A DNA stretch of 64,000 nt from Pseudoxanthomonas sp. (GCF_002863005.1 NZ_PKDG01000043.1:37318-101317), one strand, 5' to 3'; positions 38,437 to 48,219 are shown, numbered from the stretch's first letter. Made by a program: numbers and translations. The notes: generated by a model from the letters alone, not told the origin.

Positions 38437-40495
38437 TCCGCGCTACGACATCCTGTTCGAGCCGGTGCGCATCGGCCCGGTGACGACCAGGAACCGTTTC
38501 TTCCAGGTGCCGCACTGCAACGGCATGGGCCATGCCATGCCGCTGGCGCACGCGGCCATGCGCGAAGTGAAGGCCGAGGGCGGCTGGGGCGTGATCTCGA
38601 CGGAAGAGTGCGAGATCCATCCCAGCAGCGATCTCACGCCTTACGTCGAAGCACGCCTGTGGGACGACCGCGACATTCTCGCGCTCGCGCTGATGTGCGA
38701 CAAGGTGCATGCGCACGGCGCGCTGGCCGCGCTGGAGCTGTCGCACAACGGACCGACCGCCTCCAACCTGTACTCGCGCGAAGTGCTGCTGGCGCCGTCG
38801 CACCAGCCCTCCAAGTACGGCTATCCCTCGCAGGCCCGCGCGATGGACCTGCACGACATCGCCGAGTACCGTCGCTGGCACCGCGAGGCGGCGGTGCGCG
38901 GCATGAAGGCGGGCATGGACATCATCTATGTCTACGCCGCGCACGACCTGTCGCTGCCGATGCATTTCCTGCAGCGTCGCCGCAACCAGCGCACCGATGC
39001 CTATGGCGGCTCGCTGGAGAACCGCATCCGCCTGCTGCGCGAAGTTTTGCAGGACACGCGCGAGGCGGTCGGACATCGCTGCGCCGTCGCGCTGCGCTTC
39101 GCTACCGAGGAGCTGCTGGGGCCGGGCGGTGTGGAACTGGCCGAGGCGCAGGACATCGTCGGAATGCTGGCCGAGCTTCCCGACCTGTGGGACGTCAACG
39201 TGGCGGCCTGGTACAACGATTCGGTGCCCTCGCGCTTCGCCCGCGAAGGCGCGCAGGAACCCTTCATCGATTTCGTCCGCAAGGCAACGACCAAGCCGGT
39301 GGTCGGCGTGGGCCGTTTCACGTCGCCCGACACGATGGTCTCGCAGATACGGCGGGGCGTGATCGACCTGATCGGCGCCGCGCGGCCCTCGATCGCCGAC
39401 CCGTACCTGCCGCGCAAGATCGAAGAAGGCCGCGTCGAAGACATCCGCGAATGCATCGGCTGCAACATCTGCGTCTCCGGCGACATGACGATCTCGCCGA
39501 TCCGCTGTACGCAGAACCCCAGCATGGGCGAGGAATGGCGCAAGGGCTGGCATCCGGAGCGGATCGCGCCGAAGGCGAGCGATGCGCGCGTGCTGGTGGT
39601 CGGCGGCGGGCCGGCCGGCCTGGAAGCCGCGCGCGCGCTGGGCCAGCGCGGCTACGAGGTGCACCTGGCCGACGCGCGACGCGAACTGGGCGGGCGGGTC
39701 ACGCGCGAGGCGCGCCTTCCGGGGCTTGCCGAATGGGCGCGTGTGCGCGACTGGCGGCTCGGGCAGATCGGCAAGATGGCGAACGTCAGCACCTACCTCG
39801 ACTCCACGCTGACGGACCAGGATGTACTCGACTTCGGTGCGGACCACGTCGTCATCGCCACGGGGTGCCACTGGCGGCGGGACGGATTCGGGCGCAGCCA
39901 CGGGCTGGGCATCGCCGACTTCGCCGACAACGCGCGAGTCTTTACCCCGGACGACCTGATGGACGGGCGCTGGCCCGAAGGCCGGGTGGTGGTGTACGAC
40001 GACGACTACTTCTACACCGCCAGTGTCGTCGCCGAGGCGCTGCGCCTGCGCGGTTGCGAGGTCACCTACCTCACCCCGGACGACACCATCGCCTCGTGGA
40101 GCGCGAACACGCTGGACTACCGCCATATCCAGTGGCGCATGGCCGAACTGGGCATCGTGCAGTGCGTATCGCACCTGGTCACCGGCTATGCGGGAACCAC
40201 GCTCGCGCTGGAGCACGCATGGAGCGGCGCGGCCTCTTCGCTCGACTGCGACGCGGTCGTGGTGGTCACGGCCCGCCTGCCGGACGATGCGCTCTACCAA
40301 GCGTTGAAGGGACGCGAGCCGGAATGGGCGGATGCTGGCATCCGCAGCGTGGCCTGCATCGGCGATGCGCTGGCGCCGGGGCTGATCGCGCACGCGGTGT
40401 ACGCCGGCCATCGATATGCGCAGGAACTGGACGCGCCGCGCGACGGCGAGGTGCCGTTCAAGCGGCACTTCCATCACGACACGCCAATGGCGTGA
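38429..40495 (+). CDS. TMADH/DgcA-like N-demethylating flavoprotein (FMN, 4Fe-4S, ADP-binding domains)
   Basis: The 688-residue protein has an old-yellow-enzyme FMN barrel (1-about 340), a 4Fe-4S site CIGCNICVSGDMTISPIRC, and an FAD/ADP-binding domain beginning VLVVGGGPAGLEAARALG. Cys30 in FQVPHCNGMG matches the cysteine that links FMN covalently in trimethylamine dehydrogenase. The TMADH substrate-bowl tyrosine (Tyr60) is Glu here, and an SHNGPTASNLYSRE segment resembles dimethylglycine demethylases (DgcA) or N-methylproline demethylase (StcD). It probably performs the second N-demethylation after the Rieske oxygenase. The gene ends 3 bases before the convergent GH43 stop. Confidence 0.87.
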   Translation: MRDPRYDILFEPVRIGPVTTRNRFFQVPHCNGMGHAMPLAHAAMREVKAEGGWGVISTEECEIHPSSDLTPYVEARLWDDRDILALALMCDKVHAHGALAALELSHNGPTASNLYSREVLLAPSHQPSKYGYPSQARAMDLHDIAEYRRWHREAAVRGMKAGMDIIYVYAAHDLSLPMHFLQRRRNQRTDAYGGSLENRIRLLREVLQDTREAVGHRCAVALRFATEELLGPGGVELAEAQDIVGMLAELPDLWDVNVAAWYNDSVPSRFAREGAQEPFIDFVRKATTKPVVGVGRFTSPDTMVSQIRRGVIDLIGAARPSIADPYLPRKIEEGRVEDIRECIGCNICVSGDMTISPIRCTQNPSMGEEWRKGWHPERIAPKASDARVLVVGGGPAGLEAARALGQRGYEVHLADARRELGGRVTREARLPGLAEWARVRDWRLGQIGKMANVSTYLDSTLTDQDVLDFGADHVVIATGCHWRRDGFGRSHGLGIADFADNARVFTPDDLMDGRWPEGRVVVYDDDYFYTASVVAEALRLRGCEVTYLTPDDTIASWSANTLDYRHIQWRMAELGIVQCVSHLVTGYAGTTLALEHAWSGAASSLDCDAVVVVTARLPDDALYQALKGREPEWADAGIRSVACIGDALAPGLIAHAVYAGHRYAQELDAPRDGEVPFKRHFHHDTPMA

Positions 40496-40498
40496 TGC

Positions 40499-42109
40499 TC
40501 AGGCGAGCGCGCGGTAGCGGAAGTCGCTGAACTCCACCGCGCCCGGGCCGGCGCTGTACAACGCGACGCGCAGGCTGAGGAAGCCGCCGAACACGTTGTG
40601 GTGCAGGCCGGACACTTCCATCCGCGTGTCCAGCCGTGTCCAGGTGCGACCGTCGTCGTGCGAGTGGTGCCAGGTCACCACGTGGTGGTCGTAGGTCAGG
40701 CGGAGGCGCACGCGCCGCGTCGGCATCGCTTGCCGCGCCCACGTCTGCTCCTCCGCATACTGGAACACGCGCAGCCCGTCCGCCGCGAAGCCCAGGCCGA
40801 CGAAGGCCTTCTGGTTGTAGAACAGCAGGAGGCCGCCTTCGCCGCCATCGACCAGGGTCAGCGTGACCTCGGCCTGGTAGGCACGGTCGCCGACGATGCA
40901 GGCGAGGGGGCTGCCATCCGCAGGCGACCGGCCTGCGCCGGCGAGGCGGAGGGATTTCCTGCCGTACCGCACGCGTCGCATCTCATCCGGTCGCGGCGCA
41001 TGGAAGGCCCACTGCGTGCCGAGGCGATCGCTCGAGAAATCGTCCGACAGCGCGACGCCGGCGATCCCCGCCTTGCCGCCGCGCGGCACCGGCAACGGGG
41101 CCGACAGATCACCGCCGTGCGCACGGAACCAGCCATCGTCCGTCCATTCGATCGGCTCCAGCAGCGTCTGCCGGCCGAGCGTGCGATAGCCGTTCTCGTA
41201 GCCGTGGTAGACCATCCAGCTGTCGCCGCCCGGTCCATCGACCAGCGTCGCGTGGCCGCGCGACCACCAGGGCTCCGCAGCGCCCAGCGTGCGCACCAGC
41301 GGATTGTGCGGGCAGTGTTCCCACGGTCCGTGGATCGAACGCGAACGCGCGGCGATCACCATGTGGCCGGTGACCGGGCCGGCGGTGCCGCCGACGGCGG
41401 TGACCAGGTAGAACCAGTCGCCACGTCGCGTCAACTTGGGGCCTTCGGGCGCGAAGTTTTCGGTGATCCAGTCTTCCGGATATCGCCAGGGCTGGTAGGC
41501 GGTTTCGAGCGCGCCGTCGGTCGCCAGGCCGTCGTCGGTGAGGCGCACCTTGCGGATGCCGTTGACGAACAGGTAACGCCGCCCGTCTTCGCCGACCGCG
41601 TGGCCCGGATCGATGCAGCCATCGATGCGCAGGTCCACCGGTTCGCTCCACGGTCCGCGGATGTCGTCGGCCCAGATCGTGTGGATCTTCCACGCCTCGT
41701 CCTTCGCCAGCGCCGGCAGGTAGATGAAGTAGCGGCCGTCGTGCTTGCAGAGATCGACGGCCCACACCGTACCCACGTGCGTGCGCAAGGCAGGGCCGAG
41801 CGGCGTCCAGGTGACGAGGTCGGTCGAGTGCCAGATCACCAGGCCGGGATACGCGTCGAACGACGAGAACGTCATGTAGTAGTCGTCGCCGTCCTTGAGG
41901 ATCGTGGGGTCGGGACGATCGCCGGCGACGATGGGATTGAGATAGGTGCCGTTGCCGAGGTCGGCCTTGCGCTGGCCTTCGACGCCGGTGGCGTGCGCAG
42001 GCGGCGCCGGTGCGCACGGCGTGGCTGCCGCCACGCGCGACGACAGCGGCCAGGTGGCCAGGCCGGCGAGTCCGGCCTTGAACAGTGCGCGACGCGAGGT
42101 GCCTGGCAT
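40499..42109 (-). CDS. Glycoside hydrolase family 43, Tat-exported
   Basis: The 536-residue protein has a Tat signal (SRRALFKAGLAG, cleavage near SRVAAA). The five-bladed beta-propeller (about 50-330) contains YLNPIVAGDRPDPTI (catalytic Asp), YYMTFSS, IDGCIDPG and the acid NFAPEGPKL. A C-terminal beta-sandwich (about 350-536) follows, as in GH43 beta-xylosidases and alpha-L-arabinofuranosidases. In this locus it probably removes arabinose or xylose side chains of xyloglucan. It is last in the minus arm, 21 bases after the second GH43 gene. Confidence 0.88.
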   Translation of the reverse strand: MPGTSRRALFKAGLAGLATWPLSSRVAAATPCAPAPPAHATGVEGQRKADLGNGTYLNPIVAGDRPDPTILKDGDDYYMTFSSFDAYPGLVIWHSTDLVTWTPLGPALRTHVGTVWAVDLCKHDGRYFIYLPALAKDEAWKIHTIWADDIRGPWSEPVDLRIDGCIDPGHAVGEDGRRYLFVNGIRKVRLTDDGLATDGALETAYQPWRYPEDWITENFAPEGPKLTRRGDWFYLVTAVGGTAGPVTGHMVIAARSRSIHGPWEHCPHNPLVRTLGAAEPWWSRGHATLVDGPGGDSWMVYHGYENGYRTLGRQTLLEPIEWTDDGWFRAHGGDLSAPLPVPRGGKAGIAGVALSDDFSSDRLGTQWAFHAPRPDEMRRVRYGRKSLRLAGAGRSPADGSPLACIVGDRAYQAEVTLTLVDGGEGGLLLFYNQKAFVGLGFAADGLRVFQYAEEQTWARQAMPTRRVRLRLTYDHHVVTWHHSHDDGRTWTRLDTRMEVSGLHHNVFGGFLSLRVALYSAGPGAVEFSDFRYRALA

Positions 42110-42130
42110 GCGGACTCCGTGATCGCGCGG

Positions 42131-43804
42131 TCAGCGACGCACGGCGTACAGGCCGAACGTATTGCCGATGAAGCCACCCGCCGTCTCCGCGCTCAGCAGG
42201 CTGGCGTCCAGGCCGGTGGCGACGCTCTTCCAGTCGCCCGCGGCCAGCGAGTACGACGCTTCCAGGCGCGGGCCGTCGACGCGGAAGCGCAGCGACACGG
42301 GGCCGTGTCCCTCGTCCAGCGGAATGCGTGCCAGGCGATCGCCTTCCTTCCTGCCCTCGCGGCCGCTGCGCCGGTACAGCGACACCGCCAGTCCGCGCGC
42401 ATCGCGTTCGACGCCGAGCACGTAGTGGCCGTACTCGTTCTGCAGCAGCACGAGTCCCGCCAGTTCACCGGTCGCGGGCTCGAACGAAGCGAGCGTGGTA
42501 TCCAGCGTGGCCGCGTGGTGCTGCACGCGGTGGGCGATGTACGACGGCTGGCCCGGCACCGTGCCGAAGGCGCCCAGCGGCATCGTGCCCGGCGTGATCG
42601 TCAGGCCGTGCGCGCCGGTGGTGTACCAGCGGCTCTGCGGCGGATGCAGGGTCATCCACGACAGCGGCAGCGCGGGCGCGTCGAAGCGCTCGGTCCACGT
42701 CATCGGCCCGCTCGTGGGTAACGGTTGCGCATTGCGTGGCAGGTCCGGGCGCTTCGCGACCATCGGCACGCGTTCGCCGCGGGGCAGGACCACCGGCCAG
42801 CCGTCCTTCCACGTCACCGGCAGCAGGAAGGTTTCGCGGCCGAGGTTGTACTGGTTGCCGCGGTACGGACGGGTGGCGAGGAACACCGCCCACCACGTGC
42901 CGTCCTTGAGCTTCACGAACTGCGCGTGGCCGGTGGACGTCACCGGATCGGCGCGCTTCGGGTCGAGGTCGCGCTGGGTCAACGCGGGATTCGACGGCGA
43001 GGGTTGATACGGGCCGGTGAGCGCGCGGCTGCGCCATACCATCTGCGCGTGCTGCTCACCGGTGCCGCCCTCGGCCGCGGTCAGGTAGTACCAGCCGTCG
43101 TGCTTGAAGACGTGGGGGCCTTCGATGTGCTCGGGATTCGCCGCGGGATCGGCGCCGCCGTCCACCAGCAGGAGGCGCTTGCCGACCCGTTCGCGCCTGC
43201 CGAAGTCGAAACGCTGCAGCCAGATGGCGCGATGGCCGTCGTAGCGGAGCTTTCCATCGGGGACATCGTTGTGGACCACCCACGCGCTGCCGTCGTCGTC
43301 GAAGAACAGCGACGGATCGATGCCGGTGACGCCGAGCCAGATCGGGTCCGACCACGGGCCCGCAGGACTCCTGGCCGTCACCACGAAGTTGCCGCGATCG
43401 CAGTAGAAGCAGGTGTTGGCGATGTAGAACATGCCGTCGTGGTGGGCGAGGGTGGCGGCGAACAGGCCGCGGGTCAGTTCTTCCTTCTCGCCGTAGTTGA
43501 TCTGCCCGGGGCGATGGATCGCGTTGCCCACCTGGTTCCACGACACCAGGTCGGTGCTATGGAAGACCGGCAGGCCGGGGAAATAGCCGAACGTGGAATT
43601 CACCAGGTAGAAATCGTCGCCGACGCGGATCGCGGACGGGTCGGGGTAGAAGCCCGCGACGACCGGATTGCGGTACTCGTCCGCGCCTAACGGCGGACCG
43701 CCATCGTCGCCGTGGTAGCGCACTTCGCTGAAGACCGCATCGCCCGCCCATGCCGGACCGATCATCAACGATGCCGCCAGGATCCATGCGCAGTGCTTCA
43801 GCAT
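42131..43804 (-). CDS. Glycoside hydrolase family 43, secreted
   Basis: The 557-residue protein has a Sec signal peptide (about 1-20, ending GPAWA). The propeller starts with EYRNPVVAGFYPDPSAIRVGD (catalytic base Asp) and contains YFPGLPVFHS, TGIDPSLFFDDDGS and EGPHVFKHDGWYYLTAAEGGT (acid Glu). A C-terminal sandwich about 200 residues long follows. The pattern is that of arabinofuranosidase/xylosidase enzymes acting on hemicellulose fragments. ATG 43804 lies 11 bases after the dgoK stop. It is similar in design to its neighbour but clearly divergent, so substrate division is likely. Confidence 0.88.
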   Translation of the reverse strand: MLKHCAWILAASLMIGPAWAGDAVFSEVRYHGDDGGPPLGADEYRNPVVAGFYPDPSAIRVGDDFYLVNSTFGYFPGLPVFHSTDLVSWNQVGNAIHRPGQINYGEKEELTRGLFAATLAHHDGMFYIANTCFYCDRGNFVVTARSPAGPWSDPIWLGVTGIDPSLFFDDDGSAWVVHNDVPDGKLRYDGHRAIWLQRFDFGRRERVGKRLLLVDGGADPAANPEHIEGPHVFKHDGWYYLTAAEGGTGEQHAQMVWRSRALTGPYQPSPSNPALTQRDLDPKRADPVTSTGHAQFVKLKDGTWWAVFLATRPYRGNQYNLGRETFLLPVTWKDGWPVVLPRGERVPMVAKRPDLPRNAQPLPTSGPMTWTERFDAPALPLSWMTLHPPQSRWYTTGAHGLTITPGTMPLGAFGTVPGQPSYIAHRVQHHAATLDTTLASFEPATGELAGLVLLQNEYGHYVLGVERDARGLAVSLYRRSGREGRKEGDRLARIPLDEGHGPVSLRFRVDGPRLEASYSLAAGDWKSVATGLDASLLSAETAGGFIGNTFGLYAVRR

Positions 43805-43815
43805 CCGGTCTTCCT

Positions 43816-44724
43816 CTAGTAGGGGGCGGTCGCGGTCCGCCGTGCCCAGAGCGCATGCAAGCCACGCGCGGACAGGTCTTCGGGATGGCGCTGCACGCCG
43901 ACGCCCAGCGTCGTCAGGGCGTGCGCGTAGGAGGCCAGCAAGCGGTCGTTGCCGATCAGATGCACCTGCGCCGGGCGTGGCGCATGCGAGAGCAAGCCCG
44001 AGGCGCGCAACTCGTGGCCGATCAGCAGGCCGGAGAGATACGAAGGCAGCGCCGGTTCGGCGAATTGCTGGAACAGGCCCGTCGTGCGCACGCCGAACAG
44101 GTGGTGCAGCAAGCCACCGGCGTCGGCGCTGCGCTTCAGCCCGGCATCGAATGCGTAACCATCGAAGCGCGCGTCGCCGGCCGGCATCAACCGGCCGAGG
44201 ATGCTGTGCTGGCGCAGCAGCGCGAAGAGTTCGCCGGTCATCGCGGTGGCGATGCGATGCACCTGGCCGTCGCGCACCGTGACCCATTTGCTGTGGGTGC
44301 CGGGCAGGCAGACGACGTGCGTTCCGCCGGGCAGGGCATCGAGCAATGCGGCGAGCTGCGTCTCTTCGCCACGCATGACGTCGGGCACGCTGTCCGAGTC
44401 GCTGTCGCGCAGGCCCGGCACCAGCCACAGCGCGCGGCCATCGAAGCCCGGCGGATGGAAACGCTGCATGCCGAGCGCCAGCGCATGGTTGCCGGCCGGG
44501 CAGGACAGGTACGGCATCTCGTGCCAGCCGCCGCGTCCGCCCACCATGCCGCACAGCAGGATGTCGGTGTCGTCCCAGCCGGCGATTTCCTGCGCGAGCA
44601 CGTCGCCGAAACGGCCCGCGCACGCCAGCACGCCCTGGTCGCTGCGGCGGCGCTCGCGTACCTGGCCGTCGTCGGCCATCCGGTACAGGCGCAGGCTGCT
44701 GGTGCCCCAGTCGACGGCGATCAT
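43816..44724 (-). CDS. dgoK: 2-dehydro-3-deoxygalactonokinase DgoK
   Basis: The 302-residue protein starts MIAVDWGTSSLRLYRM, the phosphate-binding opening of DgoK. It also has GVLACAG, LCGMVGGRGGWHE, PCPAGNHA-like PYLSCPAGNHAL, and LPGTHSKWV with MTGELFALL. It phosphorylates 2-keto-3-deoxygalactonate at C6. The ATG at 44724 overlaps the preceding stop (ATGA). The neighbours supply the enzymes before and after it in the De Ley-Doudoroff pathway. Confidence 0.92.
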   Translation of the reverse strand: MIAVDWGTSSLRLYRMADDGQVRERRRSDQGVLACAGRFGDVLAQEIAGWDDTDILLCGMVGGRGGWHEMPYLSCPAGNHALALGMQRFHPPGFDGRALWLVPGLRDSDSDSVPDVMRGEETQLAALLDALPGGTHVVCLPGTHSKWVTVRDGQVHRIATAMTGELFALLRQHSILGRLMPAGDARFDGYAFDAGLKRSADAGGLLHHLFGVRTTGLFQQFAEPALPSYLSGLLIGHELRASGLLSHAPRPAQVHLIGNDRLLASYAHALTTLGVGVQRHPEDLSARGLHALWARRTATAPY

Positions 44725-45620
44725 GGCAGACGCACCCGGTCCACGCCGCGCGCCAGCACGCGCCCGGTGCGATGCGCGAACACGCCGCCCGACAACGGCG
44801 AAGCGGCGAGCGCGGCGGCGTCGAGTCCGACGCGTGCGCTGGTCACGTACAGCGTGTCCTCGCGCAGCACGCAACACGAAGGCTGCGGCGCCGGGACGCG
44901 CACGATCCGGTCGATGCGGCCATCCGGGAGGTAGCGCAGCACGCGTCCTGCGCCCCACTGCGCGTTCCACAACGCGCCTTCGGCGTCGATGATGGAACCG
45001 TCGGGTTCCGCGCCGGGCAGGTCGAGGTCGACGAACACCGCGATGTCGGACACGGCCGCGGTCGCGGCGTCGTAACGGCAATGCAGGATCCGCGGCGTCA
45101 CCGAATCGCAGAAATACATCCGCGTGCCGGTGGCGTCGAAGCAGATCGAATTCGGGATGGCGGCGTGCGGCAAGGCCAGTTCACGCAATCCGTGCGTCGC
45201 GGTGTACTGGTAGAAGCGGCCCGCTGGACGCAGATCGGCGTATTCGCTCTTGGTGCCGAACACGAAGCCGCCTTCACGATCCACGCGGCCGTCGTTGATG
45301 CGGGTCATCGGGTCGCCGGCCTCGACATCGGCCAGTTTCTCCAGGGCGAGGTCGCGCGAGGACAGCTGCGCTTCCACATCGCTCGCATGGAGTCCCTTCG
45401 CCAGGCCCAGCAGCAGGCGCCCGTCCTCACCGAGCGCGAGGCAACCGAGCGGTGCGGGCAGCGACCAGGTGTGGGTGTGGCCGGTGTCGGGATCATGCCG
45501 CCACAGTTCGGCGGCAAGGATGTCGGTCCAGTACAGCACGCGCCGGCGGTCGCACCACAGGATGCCTTCGCCCAGCGCGCAGCGGCTGTCGACGGCCAGG
45601 GTCGCCAGCGCCGTCGTCAC
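44721..45620 (-). CDS. SMP-30/gluconolactonase family lactonase, probable galactonolactonase
   Basis: The 299-residue six-bladed propeller has the divalent metal ligands of the family: Glu in ALGEGILW, Asn/Asp in RINDGRVDREGGFVFGT, Asn in IPNSICF and Asp in EPDGSIIDAEGALWNAQW. It should open a sugar lactone, here most likely galactono-1,4- or 1,5-lactone, made by the SDR at the head of the operon. GTG 45620, 4 bases after the dehydratase stop, is taken as start. An ATG at 45653 overlapping the previous gene is possible. Confidence 0.87.
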   Translation of the reverse strand: MTTALATLAVDSRCALGEGILWCDRRRVLYWTDILAAELWRHDPDTGHTHTWSLPAPLGCLALGEDGRLLLGLAKGLHASDVEAQLSSRDLALEKLADVEAGDPMTRINDGRVDREGGFVFGTKSEYADLRPAGRFYQYTATHGLRELALPHAAIPNSICFDATGTRMYFCDSVTPRILHCRYDAATAAVSDIAVFVDLDLPGAEPDGSIIDAEGALWNAQWGAGRVLRYLPDGRIDRIVRVPAPQPSCCVLREDTLYVTSARVGLDAAALAASPLSGGVFAHRTGRVLARGVDRVRLP

Positions 45621-45624
45621 GGCA

Positions 45625-46776
45625 TCACCACTCGGCCACGCTGCCATCGGCATGCCGCCACAACGGGTTGCGCCAGCGCGGCGGCTGCCGGTGGGCTTCC
45701 ACCAAGCGGTCCTCGTCGATCTCCACGCCCAGGCCAGGCTTGGGCAGCGCGGCGATGCTGCCGGTGTCGTCGCAGCGGAAATCCTCTTTGTTGAGCACGT
45801 AGTCCAGCAGGTCCGCGCCGGTGTTGTAGTGGATGCCGATGCTCTGCTCCTGCAGCATGGCGTTGTGCGACACGAAGTCCACCTGCAGGCACGCGGCGAG
45901 CGCGACCGGGCCCAACGGGCAGTGCGGCGCCAGCGCCACGTCGTGCGCCTCGGCCATCGCTGCGATCTTCACGCACTCGGTGATGCCGCCGGCGTGCGAC
46001 AGGTCGGGCTGCAGGATCGCCAGGCCGCCGGCCGCGAGCACGGGCTTGAACTCGGCGCGCGAGTACATGCGTTCGCCGGCGGCGAGCGGGATCGAGGTCG
46101 CATCGGACAACGGGCGGTAGTACTCCCACTGTTCGGGCAGCACGGGCTCTTCGACGAACAGCGGCTTGAACGGCGCCAGTTCGCGCAGCAGCACGCGCGC
46201 CATCGGCGCGCTGACGCGGCCGTGGAAGTCGATGCCGAAGTCGACGCGGTCGCCCATCGCTTCGCGGATCGCGGCGACCTTGGCGACCGCGGCATCGATC
46301 GCGCGCGGGCTGTCGATCAGCTTCAGTTCCTCGGTGCCGTTGAACTTGAACGTGTCGAAGCCCTGCGCCTGGTAGCGCTGCATCTGCGCGACGATGTCGG
46401 CGGGGCGGTCGCCGCCGACCCAGCGATAGGTCTTCATGCGGTCGCGCACGCGTCCGCCGAGCAGCTGGTAGACGGGCACGCCGAGCGCCTTGCCCTTGAT
46501 GTCCCATAGGGCCTGGTCGATGCCGGCGATCGCGCTCATCAGGATGGCGCCGCCGCGATAGAAGCCGCCGCGATACAGCACCTGCCACAGATCATTGATG
46601 CGCGCGGGGTCCTGGCCGACGAGATAGTCGGCCAGTTCGTGCACGGCCGCTTCCACGGTGCTGGCGCGCCCTTCGATGACCGGCTCGCCCCAGCCGGTCA
46701 CGCCCTCGTCGGTCTCCACCTTGAGGAAGAGCCAGCGCGGTGCGGCGTGGAAGGTGCTGACGCGGACGATCTTCAT
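45625..46776 (-). CDS. dgoD: D-galactonate dehydratase DgoD (enolase superfamily)
   Basis: The 383-residue protein is the length of E. coli DgoD (382, as recalled). It shows [13 protein letters not shown], the metal ligands in GIDFHGR, FVEEPV and AAGERMYSR, and the catalytic His in LAPHCPLGP. It dehydrates D-galactonate to 2-keto-3-deoxygalactonate. The ATG at 46776 overlaps the aldolase stop (ATGA). Other mandelate-racemase-type sugar acid dehydratases are the alternative, but adjacency to DgoK and DgoA supports galactonate. Confidence 0.92.
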   Translation of the reverse strand: MKIVRVSTFHAAPRWLFLKVETDEGVTGWGEPVIEGRASTVEAAVHELADYLVGQDPARINDLWQVLYRGGFYRGGAILMSAIAGIDQALWDIKGKALGVPVYQLLGGRVRDRMKTYRWVGGDRPADIVAQMQRYQAQGFDTFKFNGTEELKLIDSPRAIDAAVAKVAAIREAMGDRVDFGIDFHGRVSAPMARVLLRELAPFKPLFVEEPVLPEQWEYYRPLSDATSIPLAAGERMYSRAEFKPVLAAGGLAILQPDLSHAGGITECVKIAAMAEAHDVALAPHCPLGPVALAACLQVDFVSHNAMLQEQSIGIHYNTGADLLDYVLNKEDFRCDDTGSIAALPKPGLGVEIDEDRLVEAHRQPPRWRNPLWRHADGSVAEW

Positions 46777-47396
46777 GCGGCGTGGTCCAGGTAGGCCTGG
46801 CGGAAGCGCCGCGCGTGCTCGCGCGTGCGCTCGACCGGCTGGCCGGGCTTGTAAAGTTCGCCGCCGATGCCGGCGCCCTGACAGCCGGCTGAGAGGTAGC
46901 CGGAGAGGGTGTCGGGCGTGACGCCACCGACGGCGAATAGGGGAACCGGCGGCAGCACGCCGCGCAGGGCGCGCACCATCGCCGGTCCGTAAACGGATGC
47001 GGGGAACAGCTTGAGCATCTGCGCGCCGGCATCGAGCGCGTCGAAGGCTTCGCTCGCCGTGGCGACACCGGCGGCGACCTGCAGGCCGCGCTCGACCGCG
47101 TGGCGGATCACCGGCGGGCGCGTGTTCGGCGTGACCATCAGGCGTCCGCCGGCAGCGCGCAATGCATCCGCATCCGCCGTCGTCAGCACGGTGCCCGCAC
47201 CGATCCATGCGCGTTCGCCGAACGCCTCCGCGGCGATGCGCACGCTGCGCGCCCAATCCGGCGAATTGGTCGGGATCTCGATCGCGTCGTAGCCTTCCTC
47301 CACCAGTGCGCCCACATGCGCGGGCACGTCGGCCGGCGTGATGCCGCGCAGGATCGCGATCAGCGGCAGGGCGAAGGGGAGGGCGGGCGCGTCCAT
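46773..47396 (-). CDS. dgoA: 2-dehydro-3-deoxy-6-phosphogalactonate aldolase DgoA
   Basis: The 207-residue TIM-barrel aldolase carries [37 protein letters not shown], the Schiff-base lysine in MLKLFPAS and AVGGVTPD. It splits KDPGal into pyruvate and glyceraldehyde 3-phosphate. The EIPTNSP form is closer to DgoA than to the KDPG aldolase Eda. It starts 5 bases after the SDR stop. Confidence 0.92.
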   Translation of the reverse strand: MDAPALPFALPLIAILRGITPADVPAHVGALVEEGYDAIEIPTNSPDWARSVRIAAEAFGERAWIGAGTVLTTADADALRAAGGRLMVTPNTRPPVIRHAVERGLQVAAGVATASEAFDALDAGAQMLKLFPASVYGPAMVRALRGVLPPVPLFAVGGVTPDTLSGYLSAGCQGAGIGGELYKPGQPVERTREHARRFRQAYLDHAA

Positions 47397-47401
47397 GCGG
47401 A

Positions 47402-48142
47402 TCAGTCGTGGTAGACCTGCGAGCGGCCGCCATCGATGGTGATGTCGGTGGCGTTGATGAAGCGCGCTTCGTCGCTGGCGAGGAACAGCGCGGTGTAGGC
47501 GACTTCTTCCGGCATGCCGATACGGTGCGGCGGCAGCAGCGCCGTCTGCTTCTCGCGCGTTCCGGGCTCGCGCTCGAACCACGCTTCGATGCGCGGCACG
47601 AGGATAAGGCCGGGCGAAATCGAGTTCACCCGGATCCCGCGCGCGGCGTACTCGATGCCGAGCGCGCGGGTCAGGCCGATCAGCCCGTGCTTCGCGACCG
47701 GATACGGGAAGCAGCCCGCGATGATCTTGTGGCCATGCACCGACGCGATGTTGACGATGCTGCCCGCGCCCTGTGCCTGCATCGCCGGCAGCACGGCACG
47801 GCAAAGATGCCAGGCGCCCTTGAGGTTGAGCGACAGGCAGCGCTCCCAATCCTCGTCGGACAGGGTGAGCGGATCGGAGAACACATCCGCCCCGGCATTG
47901 TTGACCAGCACATCGATGCGACCATGCGCCGCGAGCACCGCCTGCACGGCCGCGTCCATCGCGCCGGCATCGGTGATGTCGGCGATGCGGTGCTGCACGC
48001 CGTCATCGGCGATGGGCGCGGCCTGCTTGTCGAGGCCGACCACGGAGGCGCCCTCGCGTGCGAACAGCTGCGCCGTGGCCGCGCCGATGCCGCTGGCGGC
48101 ACCGGTGACCAGCGCGACCTTCCCGGACAGGCGGCCGCTCAT
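47402..48142 (-). CDS. Short-chain dehydrogenase, probable aldose (galactose) 1-dehydrogenase
   Basis: The 246-residue Rossmann protein has TGAASGIG (cofactor loop, 14-21), NNAG, the catalytic Ser in NIASVHG, YPVAK (Tyr and Lys) and an NSISPG segment. An Asp at the end of beta 2 (VVGLDKQ) suggests NAD preference. As first gene of a galactonate operon it is the best candidate for oxidising galactose to its lactone. Its own ribosome site is poor; it is coupled by ATGA to an upstream mini-ORF (48139-48219) with a very strong one. Confidence 0.85.
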   Translation of the reverse strand: MSGRLSGKVALVTGAASGIGAATAQLFAREGASVVGLDKQAAPIADDGVQHRIADITDAGAMDAAVQAVLAAHGRIDVLVNNAGADVFSDPLTLSDEDWERCLSLNLKGAWHLCRAVLPAMQAQGAGSIVNIASVHGHKIIAGCFPYPVAKHGLIGLTRALGIEYAARGIRVNSISPGLILVPRIEAWFEREPGTREKQTALLPPHRIGMPEEVAYTALFLASDEARFINATDITIDGGRSQVYHD

Positions 48143-48219
48143 GGGAGACGGATTCCGTCCGGCGTGGACGCGACGATGGCGCCGGCACGCGACGTGCCGT
48201 CGGATTGCGATGTCGCCAT
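48139..48219 (-). CDS. 26-residue leader ORF coupled to the SDR gene
   Basis: ATG 48219 is preceded by GGGAGGAGG with five bases between it and the start, one of the best ribosome sites in the window. The frame (MATSQSDGTSRAG... ending IRLP) stops in TGA that overlaps the SDR ATG. The SDR gene lacks a good site, so translation may reach it by coupling. The peptide resembles nothing I know. It may be a leader that regulates the operon or the remnant of a larger N-terminal extension. Confidence 0.45.
   Translation of the reverse strand: MATSQSDGTSRAGAIVASTPDGIRLP

Noticed and set aside
47402..48142. The sugar acid operon as an L-fucose or L-arabinose pathway
   Set aside because: DgoK and a KDPGal-type aldolase phosphorylate and split 2-keto-3-deoxygalactonate, which points to galactose. 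L-fucose or arabinose routes would need different late enzymes.
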